Translations under genes and position numbers: made by a program
Part shown: one piece after another, positions 1 through 8,255 of the stretch
Position numbering within the stretch: position 1 is the stretch's first letter
How the letters are laid out: every line of letters begins with the position of its first letter
From: Hydrogenophaga sp. PAMC20947
GTDB taxonomy: Bacteria > Pseudomonadota > Gammaproteobacteria > Burkholderiales > Burkholderiaceae_C
Direction: 5' to 3'
Assembly: GCF_004795855.1 (NCBI RefSeq)
Contig: NZ_CP039252.1
Location: 1,798,001 to 1,862,000 of the forward strand
DNA: 64,000 nucleotides
Notes under the pieces: generated by a model
Told to the model about the DNA's origin: nothing
Databases searched by the model: none
What the model saw: only the letters and a program-made list of their open reading frames with translations

Positions 1-1
1 A

Positions 2-778
2 CGTTACTCGCTGTGGTCTGCCCTGGGCCTGCCACTGGCCATCGGCATCGGTGGCGCTGCATTCCGGGAATTTCTTGCTGGTGGTCGCGCCATGGACGAA
101 CATTTCTGCACAACCCCGCTGGCGAGCAACCTGCCCGTGCTCATGGCGCTGTCGGGTATCTGGAACCGCAACTTCCTGAAGTGCCCCACCCACCTCATCG
201 TGCCCTACGCCTCACGCCTGGTGCGCTTCACGCCCTTTGTGCAGCAAATGGACATGGAGTCCAACGGCAAGCGCACCCACAAAGACGGATCGCCCGTCAC
301 CGTGGACACCGGCCCCATCGTCTGGGGTGGCCTGGGCATCGACGGTCAACACGCCTACTTCCAGCTGCTGCACCAGGGCAAACACACGGTGCCAGTCGAC
401 TTCATCGGCGTGCAGACTGAAGAAACACCCCTGCCCATGGCGCAGACTCACCACGACGTGGTCAACCTCAACCTGCGCGCCCAGGCCCAGGCCATGGCCG
501 AAGGTCGCAGCGCAGAAGCGACACGCGCCCTGCTGGAGGAGGACGGCAACGTCAGTGCCAACGAACTTGATGCCATGGCCGCCCAGCGCAGCTTCGAGGG
601 CAACATCCCCAGCAACATCCTCTGGATCGACAAACTCGACCCTTCGCGCCTGGGCGCCCTGATCGCGCTCTACGAACACAAGGTGTTCACCCAGGCCGCC
701 ATCTGGGGCATCAACGCCTACGACCAGTGGGGCGTGGAGCTGGGTAAAACCATGGCGAAATCGATGGAAAGCAAATAG
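2..778 (+). CDS. pgi: Glucose-6-phosphate isomerase, C-terminal part (5' end outside window)
   Basis: Interconverts glucose 6-phosphate and fructose 6-phosphate in the cytoplasm. The reading frame is open from base 2, so the gene starts outside the window and only about 258 C-terminal residues are present. Before the first internal Met the frame reads RYSLWSALGLPLAI and then AMDEHF, both typical of the family. The catalytic-His region GIDGQHAYFQLLHQG and the second signature, ending WGVELGK, are intact. It stops at TAG (776-778), 3 bp before mgsA, so the two are probably co-transcribed. The identification is firm; the missing N-terminus cannot be judged. Confidence 0.97.
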   Translation, partial: RYSLWSALGLPLAIGIGGAAFREFLAGGRAMDEHFCTTPLASNLPVLMALSGIWNRNFLKCPTHLIVPYASRLVRFTPFVQQMDMESNGKRTHKDGSPVTVDTGPIVWGGLGIDGQHAYFQLLHQGKHTVPVDFIGVQTEETPLPMAQTHHDVVNLNLRAQAQAMAEGRSAEATRALLEEDGNVSANELDAMAAQRSFEGNIPSNILWIDKLDPSRLGALIALYEHKVFTQAAIWGINAYDQWGVELGKTMAKSMESK

Positions 779-781
779 CCC

Positions 782-1150
782 ATGAACATCGCCCTCATCG
801 CCCACAACGGCAAAAAAGACGACATGGTCGCCCTGGCCGCCGAGTTCGCCCCATTGCTGCGCCAACACACGCTCATGGCCACAGGGACGACCGGCGGGCG
901 CTTGCAAACCGACGCAGGCTTGGACATCGAACGCCTGCTCAGCGGACCGCAAGGTGGTGATTTGCAGATCGGCGCGCGCCTGTCCACCGGTCTGGTCGAC
1001 GCCGTGATCTTCCTGCGCGACCCCATGACTTCTCAGCCCCACGAACCCGATATCAACGCCTTGGTTCGGGCTTGTGATGTGCACAACGTACCTTGCGCCA
1101 CCAACGTGGCCACGGCGCGTTTGCTGCTGGCCGAGTGGGCGCGAAGCTGA
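782..1150 (+). CDS. mgsA: Methylglyoxal synthase
   Basis: Converts dihydroxyacetone phosphate to methylglyoxal and phosphate, a bypass that relieves sugar-phosphate stress. The 122-residue protein is short but complete for the family. It keeps the N-terminal IALIAH strand, the phosphate-binding ATGTTGG segment, the catalytic-Asp SGPQGGD motif near residue 60, and PHEPD, which matches the His and Asp pair of the E. coli enzyme. It ends with the conserved ATNVATA stretch. The gene lies 3 bp after pgi, which couples two enzymes of upper glycolysis. No allosteric or extra domain is visible. Confidence 0.95.
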   Translation: MNIALIAHNGKKDDMVALAAEFAPLLRQHTLMATGTTGGRLQTDAGLDIERLLSGPQGGDLQIGARLSTGLVDAVIFLRDPMTSQPHEPDINALVRACDVHNVPCATNVATARLLLAEWARS

Positions 1151-1173
1151 TCGGCTTCCAGGCCAGCTTTTTT
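1144..1173 (+). terminator. Probable intrinsic terminator of pgi-mgsA
   Basis: AAGCTG at 1144-1149 pairs with CAGCTT at 1164-1169, and the second arm runs into a T tract ending near 1173. The stem overlaps the mgsA stop codon and the end of the convergent LysR gene. The loop is long (14 nt), so efficiency is uncertain. Confidence 0.45.
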
Positions 1174-2069
1174 CAATCGGCTTTGATCGCCTGCAAAGCC
1201 AGCGCCAACCGATCCGCCAGTGCGCGCACGCGCTTGGGCTGGGCGCGGCTCGGGGGAAACAACATCTGCAGCGGCGTGGGCGGTGGCGCATGGTCCACCA
1301 GCAGCTGCACCAGTGCACCGGACCGGAGATCTGCCGCCACGTCCAGCGCCGACTTGAGCATCACCCCGTGGCCAGCCAAGCACCACTGCCGCACCAGCGC
1401 CCCATCGTTGGCCACGCGATCGCCCCTCACCGTCACGACTTGCTGCGTGGCCGCCGCTCCAAAACGCCAGACATTGTCCAGACTCGCCCCAAACCGCATC
1501 ACCAGGCAGTTGTGTGATTTCAAGTCCTCTGGTTGGGCGGGCACCCCACGGGCTTCCAGGTAGCTGGGCGCGGCGCAAACCACGCGCTGCTTCAGCCCCA
1601 GAGGTCGCACGCGCAAGGAGCTGTCGGTGACCGGGCCAAAGCGCAAGGCGATATCGAAGCCTTGGCCCACCACGTCCACATAGCCATCCGACAACAACAG
1701 TTCGATGGAGATGGCCGGGTGCGCAGCGAGAAAACGGTGCATCTCGGCCGACACCAGCGTGCGCCCCAGATCGCTGGGCGCGCTCACCCGAATGGTGCCC
1801 GAGAGCATCTCGGCACCCAGCCGGATGCGAGATTCAAGGTCGTGCACTTCACCCAGCACCTGCTTGGCGCCCTCCACCAGCGTGCGGCCTTCTTCGGTCA
1901 GGTTGAGGGCACGTGTGGTGCGGTTCAACAGCACCACACCAAAGTGGGACTCCAGCGCGACCAGCCGCTCGGACACCGTGGTCGCTGACAGACCCACTTC
2001 CCGACCGGCCGCGGCCAGGCTGCCTTTCTCGACGATTTGCAGAAACAGGGCGATGTTGTCGAGCAGCAT
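1173..2069 (-). CDS. LysR-family transcriptional regulator
   Basis: A 298-residue protein of standard LysR length. Residues 1-60 form the winged helix-turn-helix (FLQIVEKGSLAAAGREVGLS, then LNRTTRALNLTEEG). The remainder is the periplasmic-binding-fold effector domain, with the usual hydrophobic strands and the GVMLKSALDVAADLRSG segment near the C-terminus. It is divergent from the small monooxygenase gene at 2169 with 99 bp between starts, the classic arrangement for a LysR protein controlling its neighbour and itself. The effector cannot be predicted. The CrgA/DhcR-like subgroup is possible from the layout of its N-terminal domain. Confidence 0.9.
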   Translation of the reverse strand: MLLDNIALFLQIVEKGSLAAAGREVGLSATTVSERLVALESHFGVVLLNRTTRALNLTEEGRTLVEGAKQVLGEVHDLESRIRLGAEMLSGTIRVSAPSDLGRTLVSAEMHRFLAAHPAISIELLLSDGYVDVVGQGFDIALRFGPVTDSSLRVRPLGLKQRVVCAAPSYLEARGVPAQPEDLKSHNCLVMRFGASLDNVWRFGAAATQQVVTVRGDRVANDGALVRQWCLAGHGVMLKSALDVAADLRSGALVQLLVDHAPPPTPLQMLFPPSRAQPKRVRALADRLALALQAIKAD

Positions 2070-2079
2070 TCTTCGTATT

Positions 2080-2120
2080 TACCGGATTATCAAATTGACT
2101 AAAGCCAGTTTATCCGGATC
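2080..2120. promoter_or_regulatory. Candidate LysR operator in the divergent intergenic region
   Basis: CCGGAT at 2082-2087 and ATCCGG at 2112-2117 form an inverted repeat inside an unusually AT-rich stretch between the LysR start (2069) and the ABM gene (2169). The position is right for autoregulation plus activation of the divergent gene. The arms are only 6 bp, so this is a candidate site. Confidence 0.35.
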
Positions 2121-2168
2121 AACCGATGAAATAGAGTCACACCATCAACAACCCACGGAGCACAACCC

Positions 2169-2459
2169 ATGAGCAAACTCACCATCGTCGCCAACATCCA
2201 CGCCCACCCCGATCGCATCGATCTGGTCAAGGCCGAGCTGGAAAAGCTGGTCCCGATCACCCGCGGAGAAAAAGGCTGCCTGCAGTACGACCTGCACCGC
2301 GACAACAGCGACCCGGCCCACTTTATGTTTTACGAGAACTGGGAGTCCCGCGAACTGTGGCAAACCCACATGGGCGCGCCCCACCTCGCCGCCTACATGC
2401 AGGCCACCGAAGGCGCCGTTGTGGAATTCGTGTTGAACGAAATGACCCTCATCGCCTGA
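2169..2459 (+). CDS. Antibiotic biosynthesis monooxygenase (ABM/YgiN-like) domain protein
   Basis: A 96-residue single-domain protein. It shows the ABM pattern: a first strand (LTIVANIHAHPD), a helix (VKAELEKLVPITRGEKGCLQYDLHRD), then HFMFYENWESRELWQTHMGAPHL with the conserved E-W and His residues. Family members are dimeric ferredoxin-like folds that act as cofactor-free quinol monooxygenases, or that have no known substrate. It is divergent from the LysR gene at 1173-2069, which probably regulates it. The start ATG at 2169 follows the purine-rich ACGGAGCACA. The exact substrate is unknown. Confidence 0.88.
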   Translation: MSKLTIVANIHAHPDRIDLVKAELEKLVPITRGEKGCLQYDLHRDNSDPAHFMFYENWESRELWQTHMGAPHLAAYMQATEGAVVEFVLNEMTLIA

Positions 2460-2499
2460 GGCAACGCAGAACCCGGTCTTCGCAGCGCTCACACGCTTG

Positions 2500-2964
2500 A
2501 TGTGGGTGGTCTGCGGGGACTTGTTCAGTCTTGGCCCAAGACAACGGGCGGTACAGTTTGCGCACACCCAAAGCGAGACCTCCAGGCACATCCTCAAGCT
2601 CGATCACATCAATGTGCGCACCACCCAGCTCGGCGCCATGGTCGAGTGGTACACGCGCGTATTGGGTCTGCGGGTGGGCGACCGCCCCAACTTCCCGTTT
2701 CCTGGCGCATGGCTTTACGCGGGCGACACCATGGCCGTGCACCTGGTCGGCATCGATGGCGCGACCGGCACCGGTTCGGAGATGGACCTGAAGCTCGAGC
2801 ATTTCGCTTTCACAGCCACCGGTCTTGCCGAATTCGAAAACACGTTGCAAGGCATGGGCGAAACCAGCCAGCGCACCGATCTGCGCCCGATCGACCTCGT
2901 CCAGATCAACCTCTGGGACCCCGACGGCAACCACCTCCACGTCGACTTCTCAGGCGAGTCGTAA
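2500..2964 (+). CDS. VOC-superfamily (glyoxalase/dioxygenase-fold) protein
   Basis: The recognisable domain starts around residue 31 (LKLDHINVRTT) and runs to the end (LWDPDGNHLHVDF), giving one vicinal-oxygen-chelate module with the expected His at the first strand, a central Glu region and a terminal HxH. The true start is unclear. ATG at 2500 has no good ribosome-binding site and adds about 30 residues of unlikely sequence, while no ATG/GTG/TTG lies nearer the domain. It follows the ABM gene by 40 bp and overlaps the convergent LysR gene by 15 bp at its 3' end. The substrate cannot be assigned. Confidence 0.75.
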   Translation: MWVVCGDLFSLGPRQRAVQFAHTQSETSRHILKLDHINVRTTQLGAMVEWYTRVLGLRVGDRPNFPFPGAWLYAGDTMAVHLVGIDGATGTGSEMDLKLEHFAFTATGLAEFENTLQGMGETSQRTDLRPIDLVQINLWDPDGNHLHVDFSGES

Positions 2965-3855
2965 CAACCAAGGCACGGTCTTGAACCGCGCCACCAGAAA
3001 GTCGAGCAAGGCCCGCACGTTCGCAGGCAAATGCTGGCGCGAGGGGTACAGCGCGTAAACGGTGAGCGGTTGTGGCCGCCAATCGGGCAACAGGGCCACC
3101 AGCCCGCCGCTGGCCAGATAGGCGTTGGCCAGGTAGGTGGGCTGCAAGGCGATACCGCCGCCGGCCAGGGCTGCGTGCAACAACACCGTGGCCTCGTTGG
3201 CGCTGAAACGGCTGGTCACCCCCACGCTCACCACCGACTTCCCGTGTGACAGCTTCCAGGTGCTTTTGCCGAAGTTGGCGTAGCTCAGGCATTCATGGGC
3301 CGCCAAGTCGTCGGGATGCACGGGCGTGCCGCGCATCGCCAGGTAGGCCGGAGAAGCCACGAGCACGGAGTCGCACACCGCCAGCGGGCGCGCGATGAGC
3401 AAAGGATCGGGCTCGCTGCTGATGCGAATCGCCAGGTCGATGCGCGCGTCCACCAGATTGAGCGCGCCGTCGCCCACATGCATGTCCACCTTGAGCAACG
3501 GGTGCAGCGCCAGAAAATCCGCAATCGCAGAAGCCAAATGGGCATGACCGAATGACATGCTGGTGGTCAGGCGCAGCTGGCCACGCAGGGTATCGCTGCC
3601 GCTGTCGGTTTCTTCCTCCACCAGCGTGGCCAGCTCCAGCATTTGTTGGCAGCGGCGCAGTGCTTGCTCGCCCGCGTCGGTCAGCGTCACGCTGCGTGTC
3701 GTGCGCTGCAGCAAGCGGGCTTGCAGCCAAGCCTCCATTTCCGCCACATAGCGCGTGACCATGGCGCGCGACATGTCGAGCTTGTAGGCGGTGGCGCTGA
3801 AGCTGCCGCTGGAGGCCACCTCGGCGAACACACGCATGGCGGTGATGCGGTCCAT
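2950..3855 (-). CDS. LysR-family transcriptional regulator
   Basis: 301 residues with an N-terminal winged helix (MRVFAEVASSGSFSATAYKLDMSRAMVTRYV, slightly variant from consensus) and a type-2 periplasmic-binding effector domain (VDARIDLAIRISSEPDP, GGGIALQPTYLA). It is divergent from the gene at 3963 with about 107 bp between starts, so it probably controls that gene and the DsbA-like gene behind it. Its 3' end overlaps the VOC gene by 15 bp. It is a different subfamily from the LysR at 1173-2069. The effector is unknown. Confidence 0.9.
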   Translation of the reverse strand: MDRITAMRVFAEVASSGSFSATAYKLDMSRAMVTRYVAEMEAWLQARLLQRTTRSVTLTDAGEQALRRCQQMLELATLVEEETDSGSDTLRGQLRLTTSMSFGHAHLASAIADFLALHPLLKVDMHVGDGALNLVDARIDLAIRISSEPDPLLIARPLAVCDSVLVASPAYLAMRGTPVHPDDLAAHECLSYANFGKSTWKLSHGKSVVSVGVTSRFSANEATVLLHAALAGGGIALQPTYLANAYLASGGLVALLPDWRPQPLTVYALYPSRQHLPANVRALLDFLVARFKTVPWLLRLA

Positions 3856-3962
3856 ATTTGATCGAATATTGAAACAGTAATGCGCATTTTATGCGGTTTA
3901 TATGATCGATATACGAAACTAAACTCCCCTCCATCGCAACCTCAATGAATGGAACCCACGCC
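3856..3962. promoter_or_regulatory. AT-rich divergent promoter region, LysR2 / MBL-fold gene
   Basis: The region is markedly AT-rich against its surroundings and contains repeated GATCGA-type elements (TTGATCGAATATTGAA near 3858, and ATATGATCGATAT near 3900). These near-palindromes at short spacing fit binding of the divergently encoded LysR protein. No clear -35/-10 pair can be fixed by eye. Confidence 0.35.
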
Positions 3963-4826
3963 ATGATCCGCCGCACTTTTGTCGCCACCACCGTGGCCAT
4001 CGCCTTCGCCTCCACCGCTTCCGCTGCATTCGCGGCCGAGCCGCTGCGACTCAAGATCTACAACGCCGACAGCAACAGCTTCGGCGTCACCTCCACCCTG
4101 GTTGTCGGCCCCACCGAAGCCATGGTGATCGATGCCGGCTTCACCCGCGCCGATGCGCTGCGCATCACGGCCAACGTGCTCGACAGCGGCAAGCAGCTCA
4201 AAACCATTTACGTGAGTCAGGCCGACCCCGACTACTACTTCGGCGTGGAAACCCTCAAGGCCTACTTCCCCCAGGTCGAGGTGGTGACCACGCCTGCGGT
4301 GTTGGCCAAGCTCAGCGCCAAGGTGGCTTTCTGGGGCCCAAAAATGGACGCCAACGCGCCGAAAAACCCGGTCACGCCCAAGGCACTGGAAGGCACCACC
4401 CTGACGGTGGATGGCGAGACCATCGAAATCCGCGGCACCGAAGGTTTGTTGGCCCATCGCCCCTACGCCTGGATTCCGTCCATCAAGGCGGTGGTGGGCA
4501 ACATTGCTGTCTTTGGCAACATCCACGTGTGGACGGCCGATACGCAGACCGCAGCCGAGCGAAACGCCTGGGTGAACCAGCTTGACGAAATGGCCTCCCT
4601 GCAACCCACCACCGTGGTGCCAGGCCACATGCAGCCCGGCACCACCACCGATGCCAGCGCCATCGCTTACACCAAGAACTACCTGCAAACATTTGAAAAG
4701 GCACTGGCCACCAACAAGAGCAGCGCAGCATTGGCGGGCGCCATGAACCGGGCGTTCCCCAAGGTCGGCGGCGCCATGTCGCTCGATATCGGCGCCAAGG
4801 TCAACACCGGTGAAATGAAATGGTGA
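3963..4826 (+). CDS. Exported metallo-beta-lactamase-fold protein with degenerate metal site
   Basis: A 287-residue protein with a Sec signal peptide (IRRTFVATTVAIAFA... ending ASAAFAAEP). The start at 3963 is preferred over 3945 because GGAA precedes it at a fair distance and it gives a clean signal peptide. The fold is metallo-beta-lactamase-like, but the HxHxDH motif reads SQADPDYYFG, so only the Asp remains. The later GHxxG/GD elements are also altered (VVGN, VFGN), and only the last His (VVPGHMQPG) is retained. Either a non-hydrolytic binding protein or a divergent metal site is possible. It overlaps the next gene by 7 bp. Confidence 0.8.
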   Translation: MIRRTFVATTVAIAFASTASAAFAAEPLRLKIYNADSNSFGVTSTLVVGPTEAMVIDAGFTRADALRITANVLDSGKQLKTIYVSQADPDYYFGVETLKAYFPQVEVVTTPAVLAKLSAKVAFWGPKMDANAPKNPVTPKALEGTTLTVDGETIEIRGTEGLLAHRPYAWIPSIKAVVGNIAVFGNIHVWTADTQTAAERNAWVNQLDEMASLQPTTVVPGHMQPGTTTDASAIAYTKNYLQTFEKALATNKSSAALAGAMNRAFPKVGGAMSLDIGAKVNTGEMKW

Positions 4827-5458
4827 AACAGGTCAGCTACCTGATGGACCCGCTGTGCGGTTGGTGCTACGGCGCTTCGCCTGCGCTGCGGGCCTTTCGG
4901 GCCGATCCCGGCCTGCAGATCACCATCGCACCCACAGGCCTGTTCGCCGGCGACGGCGGCCGGCCCATGAGCGCGGCATTCGCGAGCTTCGCCTGGACCA
5001 ACGACCAGCGCATCGCCAACCTCACCGGCCAGCGCTTCGCCGAGGCCTACCGAACGCAATTGCTCAACGACCACAGCAAGCGATTCGATTCCGGCCCTGC
5101 CACGCTGGCGCTCACCGCCGTTCAACTGACCGAGCCTGAGCGAGAACTCGACGCCCTGAGCGCCTTCCAGCTCGCCCGCTATGTGGACGGTCGCGACACC
5201 GCCGACCTGGTCGTGCTGGCGGCAATCCTGGGCGAACTGGGACTGGATGCAGCTGCCGCTCGCCTGCTGACGGGCGACGATGCGCTGATCGGCGCCAGCC
5301 GCAAACGCATGTCCAGCGCCCGGCGCGAAATGGCCACTTTCGGCGTGCAAGGCGTGCCCAACCTCATCGTGTCGGACGGCGAAACCCGGCGGCTGGTGTC
5401 CGGCGATGCGTTGTACGGAGACCCCGAGCCGCTGCTGGCCAGCTTGCGTGTGGCCTAG
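4820..5458 (+). CDS. DsbA-family thiol-disulfide protein (COG3531-like)
   Basis: 212 residues with no signal peptide, so cytoplasmic. The N-terminus YLMDPLCGWCYGASPAL carries the CxxC redox pair (CGWC) directly after the first strand. A helical insertion domain follows, and the cis-Pro loop is GVQGVPNLIV near residue 180. This matches the predicted disulfide-isomerase group of DsbA-like proteins rather than periplasmic DsbA. It overlaps the upstream MBL-fold gene by 7 bp (translational coupling), so the pair is probably controlled by the divergent LysR. The substrate is unknown. Confidence 0.88.
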   Translation: MVKQVSYLMDPLCGWCYGASPALRAFRADPGLQITIAPTGLFAGDGGRPMSAAFASFAWTNDQRIANLTGQRFAEAYRTQLLNDHSKRFDSGPATLALTAVQLTEPERELDALSAFQLARYVDGRDTADLVVLAAILGELGLDAAAARLLTGDDALIGASRKRMSSARREMATFGVQGVPNLIVSDGETRRLVSGDALYGDPEPLLASLRVA

Positions 5459-5494
5459 TCCCGAGCTCGGGCAGGTCTCGCTGCGCAGGAGCAG

Positions 5495-5839
5495 TCAGCC
5501 GTTCACCTGCAAAGGCCTTCGCAAGAAGGCAGCAGCGAGCGCCCAAGCGAGGGCGATGCCCAGCAAATCGGCGCCCCAGTCGGCCCAGCTGGGGCTGAAG
5601 CCGGGCAGGAACATCTGGTGCACTTCGACAGCGCCACCCAGAGCGGCGCTGACCAGCGCCAGTGTGCCGGGGCGCCAGGTGGTGGCCCACCGCAGCGCGA
5701 ACCAGACGGCGAAAAATGCGGCACCATGCGCCCATTTGTCTTCGGCGCTGTAGAGCACGCGCATCGAAGGCCATTGCACGATCTGGTAGCCAATCCACAT
5801 GACCATGGCGACCAGCAGCAGTTTGGTGGGCGATTTCAT
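5495..5839 (-). CDS. VanZ-like small integral membrane protein
   Basis: 114 residues from the ATG at 5839. The longer frame upstream would overlap the previous gene and adds an Arg/Pro-rich stretch unlikely to be coded. Three to four membrane segments are visible (LLLVAMVMWIGYQIV, HGAAFFAVWFALRWA, ALVSAALGGAVEVHQMFL, WGADLLGIALAWALAAAF). The family hallmarks DKWAHGAAFF and GAVEVHQMFLPGFSPSWADWGADLLG are present. The role of VanZ-like proteins outside glycopeptide resistance is unknown. It follows the hypothetical gene at 5871 by about 30 bp on the same strand. Confidence 0.85.
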   Translation of the reverse strand: MKSPTKLLLVAMVMWIGYQIVQWPSMRVLYSAEDKWAHGAAFFAVWFALRWATTWRPGTLALVSAALGGAVEVHQMFLPGFSPSWADWGADLLGIALAWALAAAFLRRPLQVNG

Positions 5840-5870
5840 CGCGCAAACAACCCCAAGCGCCGCCAGGGCT

Positions 5871-6608
5871 TCAACATCCGAGCAAGGCCTTGGCCGCTTC
5901 GATGCGCGAGGCGACGGGCACCGAGGCATCGTTCATGATGTCTTGCAAGAACAGTTTGGGGTCTTCGTAGCGTGCCTTCACGGACGATGCCTGAGCGACT
6001 GCAGCCGGAGCGGATACGGCGGATGCGACGGGTGATTGAATCGCCAGCAATTGACTCAGCGCTGCCTCAAACGCAGAAGGGGCGATGCATTTCAAGCGGC
6101 AAAGCAACTCTGCTTGCGCGTCTTCGCCAGGAGCCAAATCCAGCAAAGGTTCATCACCAAACACCGCAGCCAGATCGGGGGCCACAAAAGCCGACCAATT
6201 GCCGGAATCGCCTTGGGCTGCGGGGATCAACGCCGTGGAGGCATCCCCCTCCTGCGAAGGCCTCAAGCCCACCCGATGGGTTTTCACATCGGGCAGGTAG
6301 CGCTGGCGCAGCCCCTGCAAAAATGCGAGGGCGTCAGCATGCGGCACAGGCTCCGCCAGAGAAAACCACAACTCGTAAGCGTCCACGCCATTGACCGCAA
6401 TGGCAGGCGCCGGCAGCTCCAGATCCGCTTGTACGCCGCGCCACACCGTCGACAACACCGACCAATCGGCAGGACAGCTGAGCGACACCACCATGGCTCG
6501 GACCCGGCCACTGGTCGCGACCAGCCGCAACGCCGGCTCACCGGGCACGACCGGGTCGCCCGGCAGACGGTAAAGGCGTTGAATTTCAGTGGAGAGGCGG
6601 GATGTCAT
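5871..6608 (-). CDS. Hypothetical protein, 245 aa
   Basis: No family is recognised. The protein is soluble and acidic, with a central segment built of strands (PAIAVNGVDAYELWFSL) and a helix with QGLRQRYLPDVK. An Ala/Ser/Val-rich linker (about residues 190-210) precedes a C-terminal motif DPKLFLQDIMNDASVPVASR that ends IEAAKALLGC. That tail resembles a short helical module seen at the end of some phage small-terminase-like proteins, but this is only a resemblance. The gene is well formed, with codon use like its neighbours, and is followed by the VanZ-like gene. Confidence 0.7.
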   Translation of the reverse strand: MTSRLSTEIQRLYRLPGDPVVPGEPALRLVATSGRVRAMVVSLSCPADWSVLSTVWRGVQADLELPAPAIAVNGVDAYELWFSLAEPVPHADALAFLQGLRQRYLPDVKTHRVGLRPSQEGDASTALIPAAQGDSGNWSAFVAPDLAAVFGDEPLLDLAPGEDAQAELLCRLKCIAPSAFEAALSQLLAIQSPVASAVSAPAAVAQASSVKARYEDPKLFLQDIMNDASVPVASRIEAAKALLGC

Positions 6609-6770
6609 GTGGGGATGTTACCCGTCGCCAATGCCACGAGACCCGGCCTCGATGCTTGAGACAGGGTTACCCATGCGCGGCAACCAAGGCCCTGTTGAAC
6701 CCCAAACCTCCGCTGCTGTTCTTTGCCCATTGGATCGGCAAAGCCAGGCGCACAGGTTTTTGCCCGCCGA

Positions 6771-8087
6771 TCAGGCGTGCATCTGGTTCAACAAACGTGC
6801 GATCAGGTCGTGGTTCAGCCAGAGCACCGGGCCGGTGGGCGCCGAGCTTTCACGGAACATCAGCGGGCCAGTGGCTTCGATCACGAGCGCGCTGAGCAGA
6901 TCGGTGATGAGCGCGGTGCGCTCTTTGTGCATGGCTGTGATGTCGTCTGAAGATCCGATCATCACGTCGGCCAGCGCTGGGCTGTTGGCCATGGGCCACG
7001 CCGCGAAATCGCCATAACCCTTCATCACGTCGCTGGCGTAGAAGTCGGCAATGCGTTGCATCACCGCTTCCAGGTCTTCGCCGTCTTTGAGCAGCTCACG
7101 GCAGGCTTGCCATTGCGCGTCGGCCCAGGCGCCGCCGTTTTCCTTTTTCAAAGCGTTCAGCAGCGAAAACAACGGCAGCTCAACGCCAACAAAGATATCG
7201 GACGAGTTGGTGCGGATCTCGGGGCAGTTGTAGACCGTGGCCTTGATGCCCTGTGCCCATGCTCCTTCAGCAATGCCCTCCAGGCGCATCTTGGCGTAGC
7301 CCTGGGTGTAGTTGGAGTAGGTCTGCCACTGGTAGTTGCCTTCAATCAAGACCTCGGTGCCGTGGTAGCCGTAGGCGCTGTAGCGCACCTGGCCACCCTG
7401 GGATTCGATGCGCTGGCGAATGGCCGCGCTGCCGTCGATCAGGTGCTGGAAGGTGTTGGCCGACACTTCGTCAAAGTTCTGCAAGATCAGCTTGCCCAGG
7501 TCACTCTGCAGCAACACATCGGACGACTGGAAACGATCGCCCCGGCCTTTGTAGATGCGGTTGGCGATGGCCAGGAACACTTTGGCCTTGGGGATGCCAC
7601 CGGCCATGGTGTGGGCGAAAAATACGTTGCAGCCATCGGGGATCATGCCGTCCAGCGTGTCCATCACCTGGGCCACGGAATCCTTGAAACGCTTAACGCC
7701 CACTTCGCGGCACCGATCAATGTGCGCCCAGTCGAGCTTGTCTTCCGTCCAGGTCTTGAGCGTGAGCTTGCCCAGGGTTTCAGTGGGCGTGGGGGTACCG
7801 GCAGGGGAATCGGCGTCAAAACCGGCCATGAGTGGCACGTTAATGATCTTGCCACCCAGATTGGCCTCGCCTGCGGCCAGCTCTTCGTCGTTCAAGGGGC
7901 GCAGCGTGCCATCGGCCTCTCGGCGACCCACGGTGATGCCCACGATGGTCAGGCCGGCGCTGCGCGCTTCGTTCACCAGGCCATTGGCGTAGCCGCGACC
8001 AAAAAGCTCACCAAACAGCACGAACACATCGCCTTTGCGGAAGATGTTTTGCTGGGGCAATTGGGTCAAAGGAACAGGTTGCTTCAT
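6771..8087 (-). CDS. Possible FabMG-type enoyl-ACP reductase family protein
   Basis: A 438-residue cytoplasmic protein. The N-terminus VFVLFGELFGRGYANGLVNEAR gives a Rossmann-like Gly-rich turn, followed by GLTIVGITVGRR. The middle holds NVFFAHTMAGGIPKAKVFLA, and a Tyr/Lys-rich stretch reads TYSNYTQGYAKMRLE, in which one Tyr and the Lys are separated by eight residues as in FabV-type enoyl reductases. From memory the overall sequence resembles the family called FabMG, first met as a triclosan-tolerant enoyl-ACP reductase from metagenomes. This was not checked. It stands alone on the minus strand, about 170 bp from its upstream neighbour. If the call is right it acts in fatty-acid elongation. 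Confidence 0.5.
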   Translation of the reverse strand: MKQPVPLTQLPQQNIFRKGDVFVLFGELFGRGYANGLVNEARSAGLTIVGITVGRREADGTLRPLNDEELAAGEANLGGKIINVPLMAGFDADSPAGTPTPTETLGKLTLKTWTEDKLDWAHIDRCREVGVKRFKDSVAQVMDTLDGMIPDGCNVFFAHTMAGGIPKAKVFLAIANRIYKGRGDRFQSSDVLLQSDLGKLILQNFDEVSANTFQHLIDGSAAIRQRIESQGGQVRYSAYGYHGTEVLIEGNYQWQTYSNYTQGYAKMRLEGIAEGAWAQGIKATVYNCPEIRTNSSDIFVGVELPLFSLLNALKKENGGAWADAQWQACRELLKDGEDLEAVMQRIADFYASDVMKGYGDFAAWPMANSPALADVMIGSSDDITAMHKERTALITDLLSALVIEATGPLMFRESSAPTGPVLWLNHDLIARLLNQMHA

Positions 8088-8255
8088 GGGGGGAATCCGT
8101 TTTTCTCTTCAAATAGATGGGTGCTGCCGCCTACAGGCGGGCAAAGGCGTATAGCCTGTATTTTCTCGATTGTGATTCCACATCATGGGAAATCAAACAT
8201 CCAAGCCCGGCGGTACAGCGCGTCAATGGCTGCCATTGTCTCTGGAAAGCGGCGA

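Noticed and set aside
5460..5471. CCCGAGCTCGGG palindrome after the DsbA-like gene as an intrinsic terminator
   Set aside because: There is no loop of sensible size and no T tract, so it cannot be supported as a terminator.
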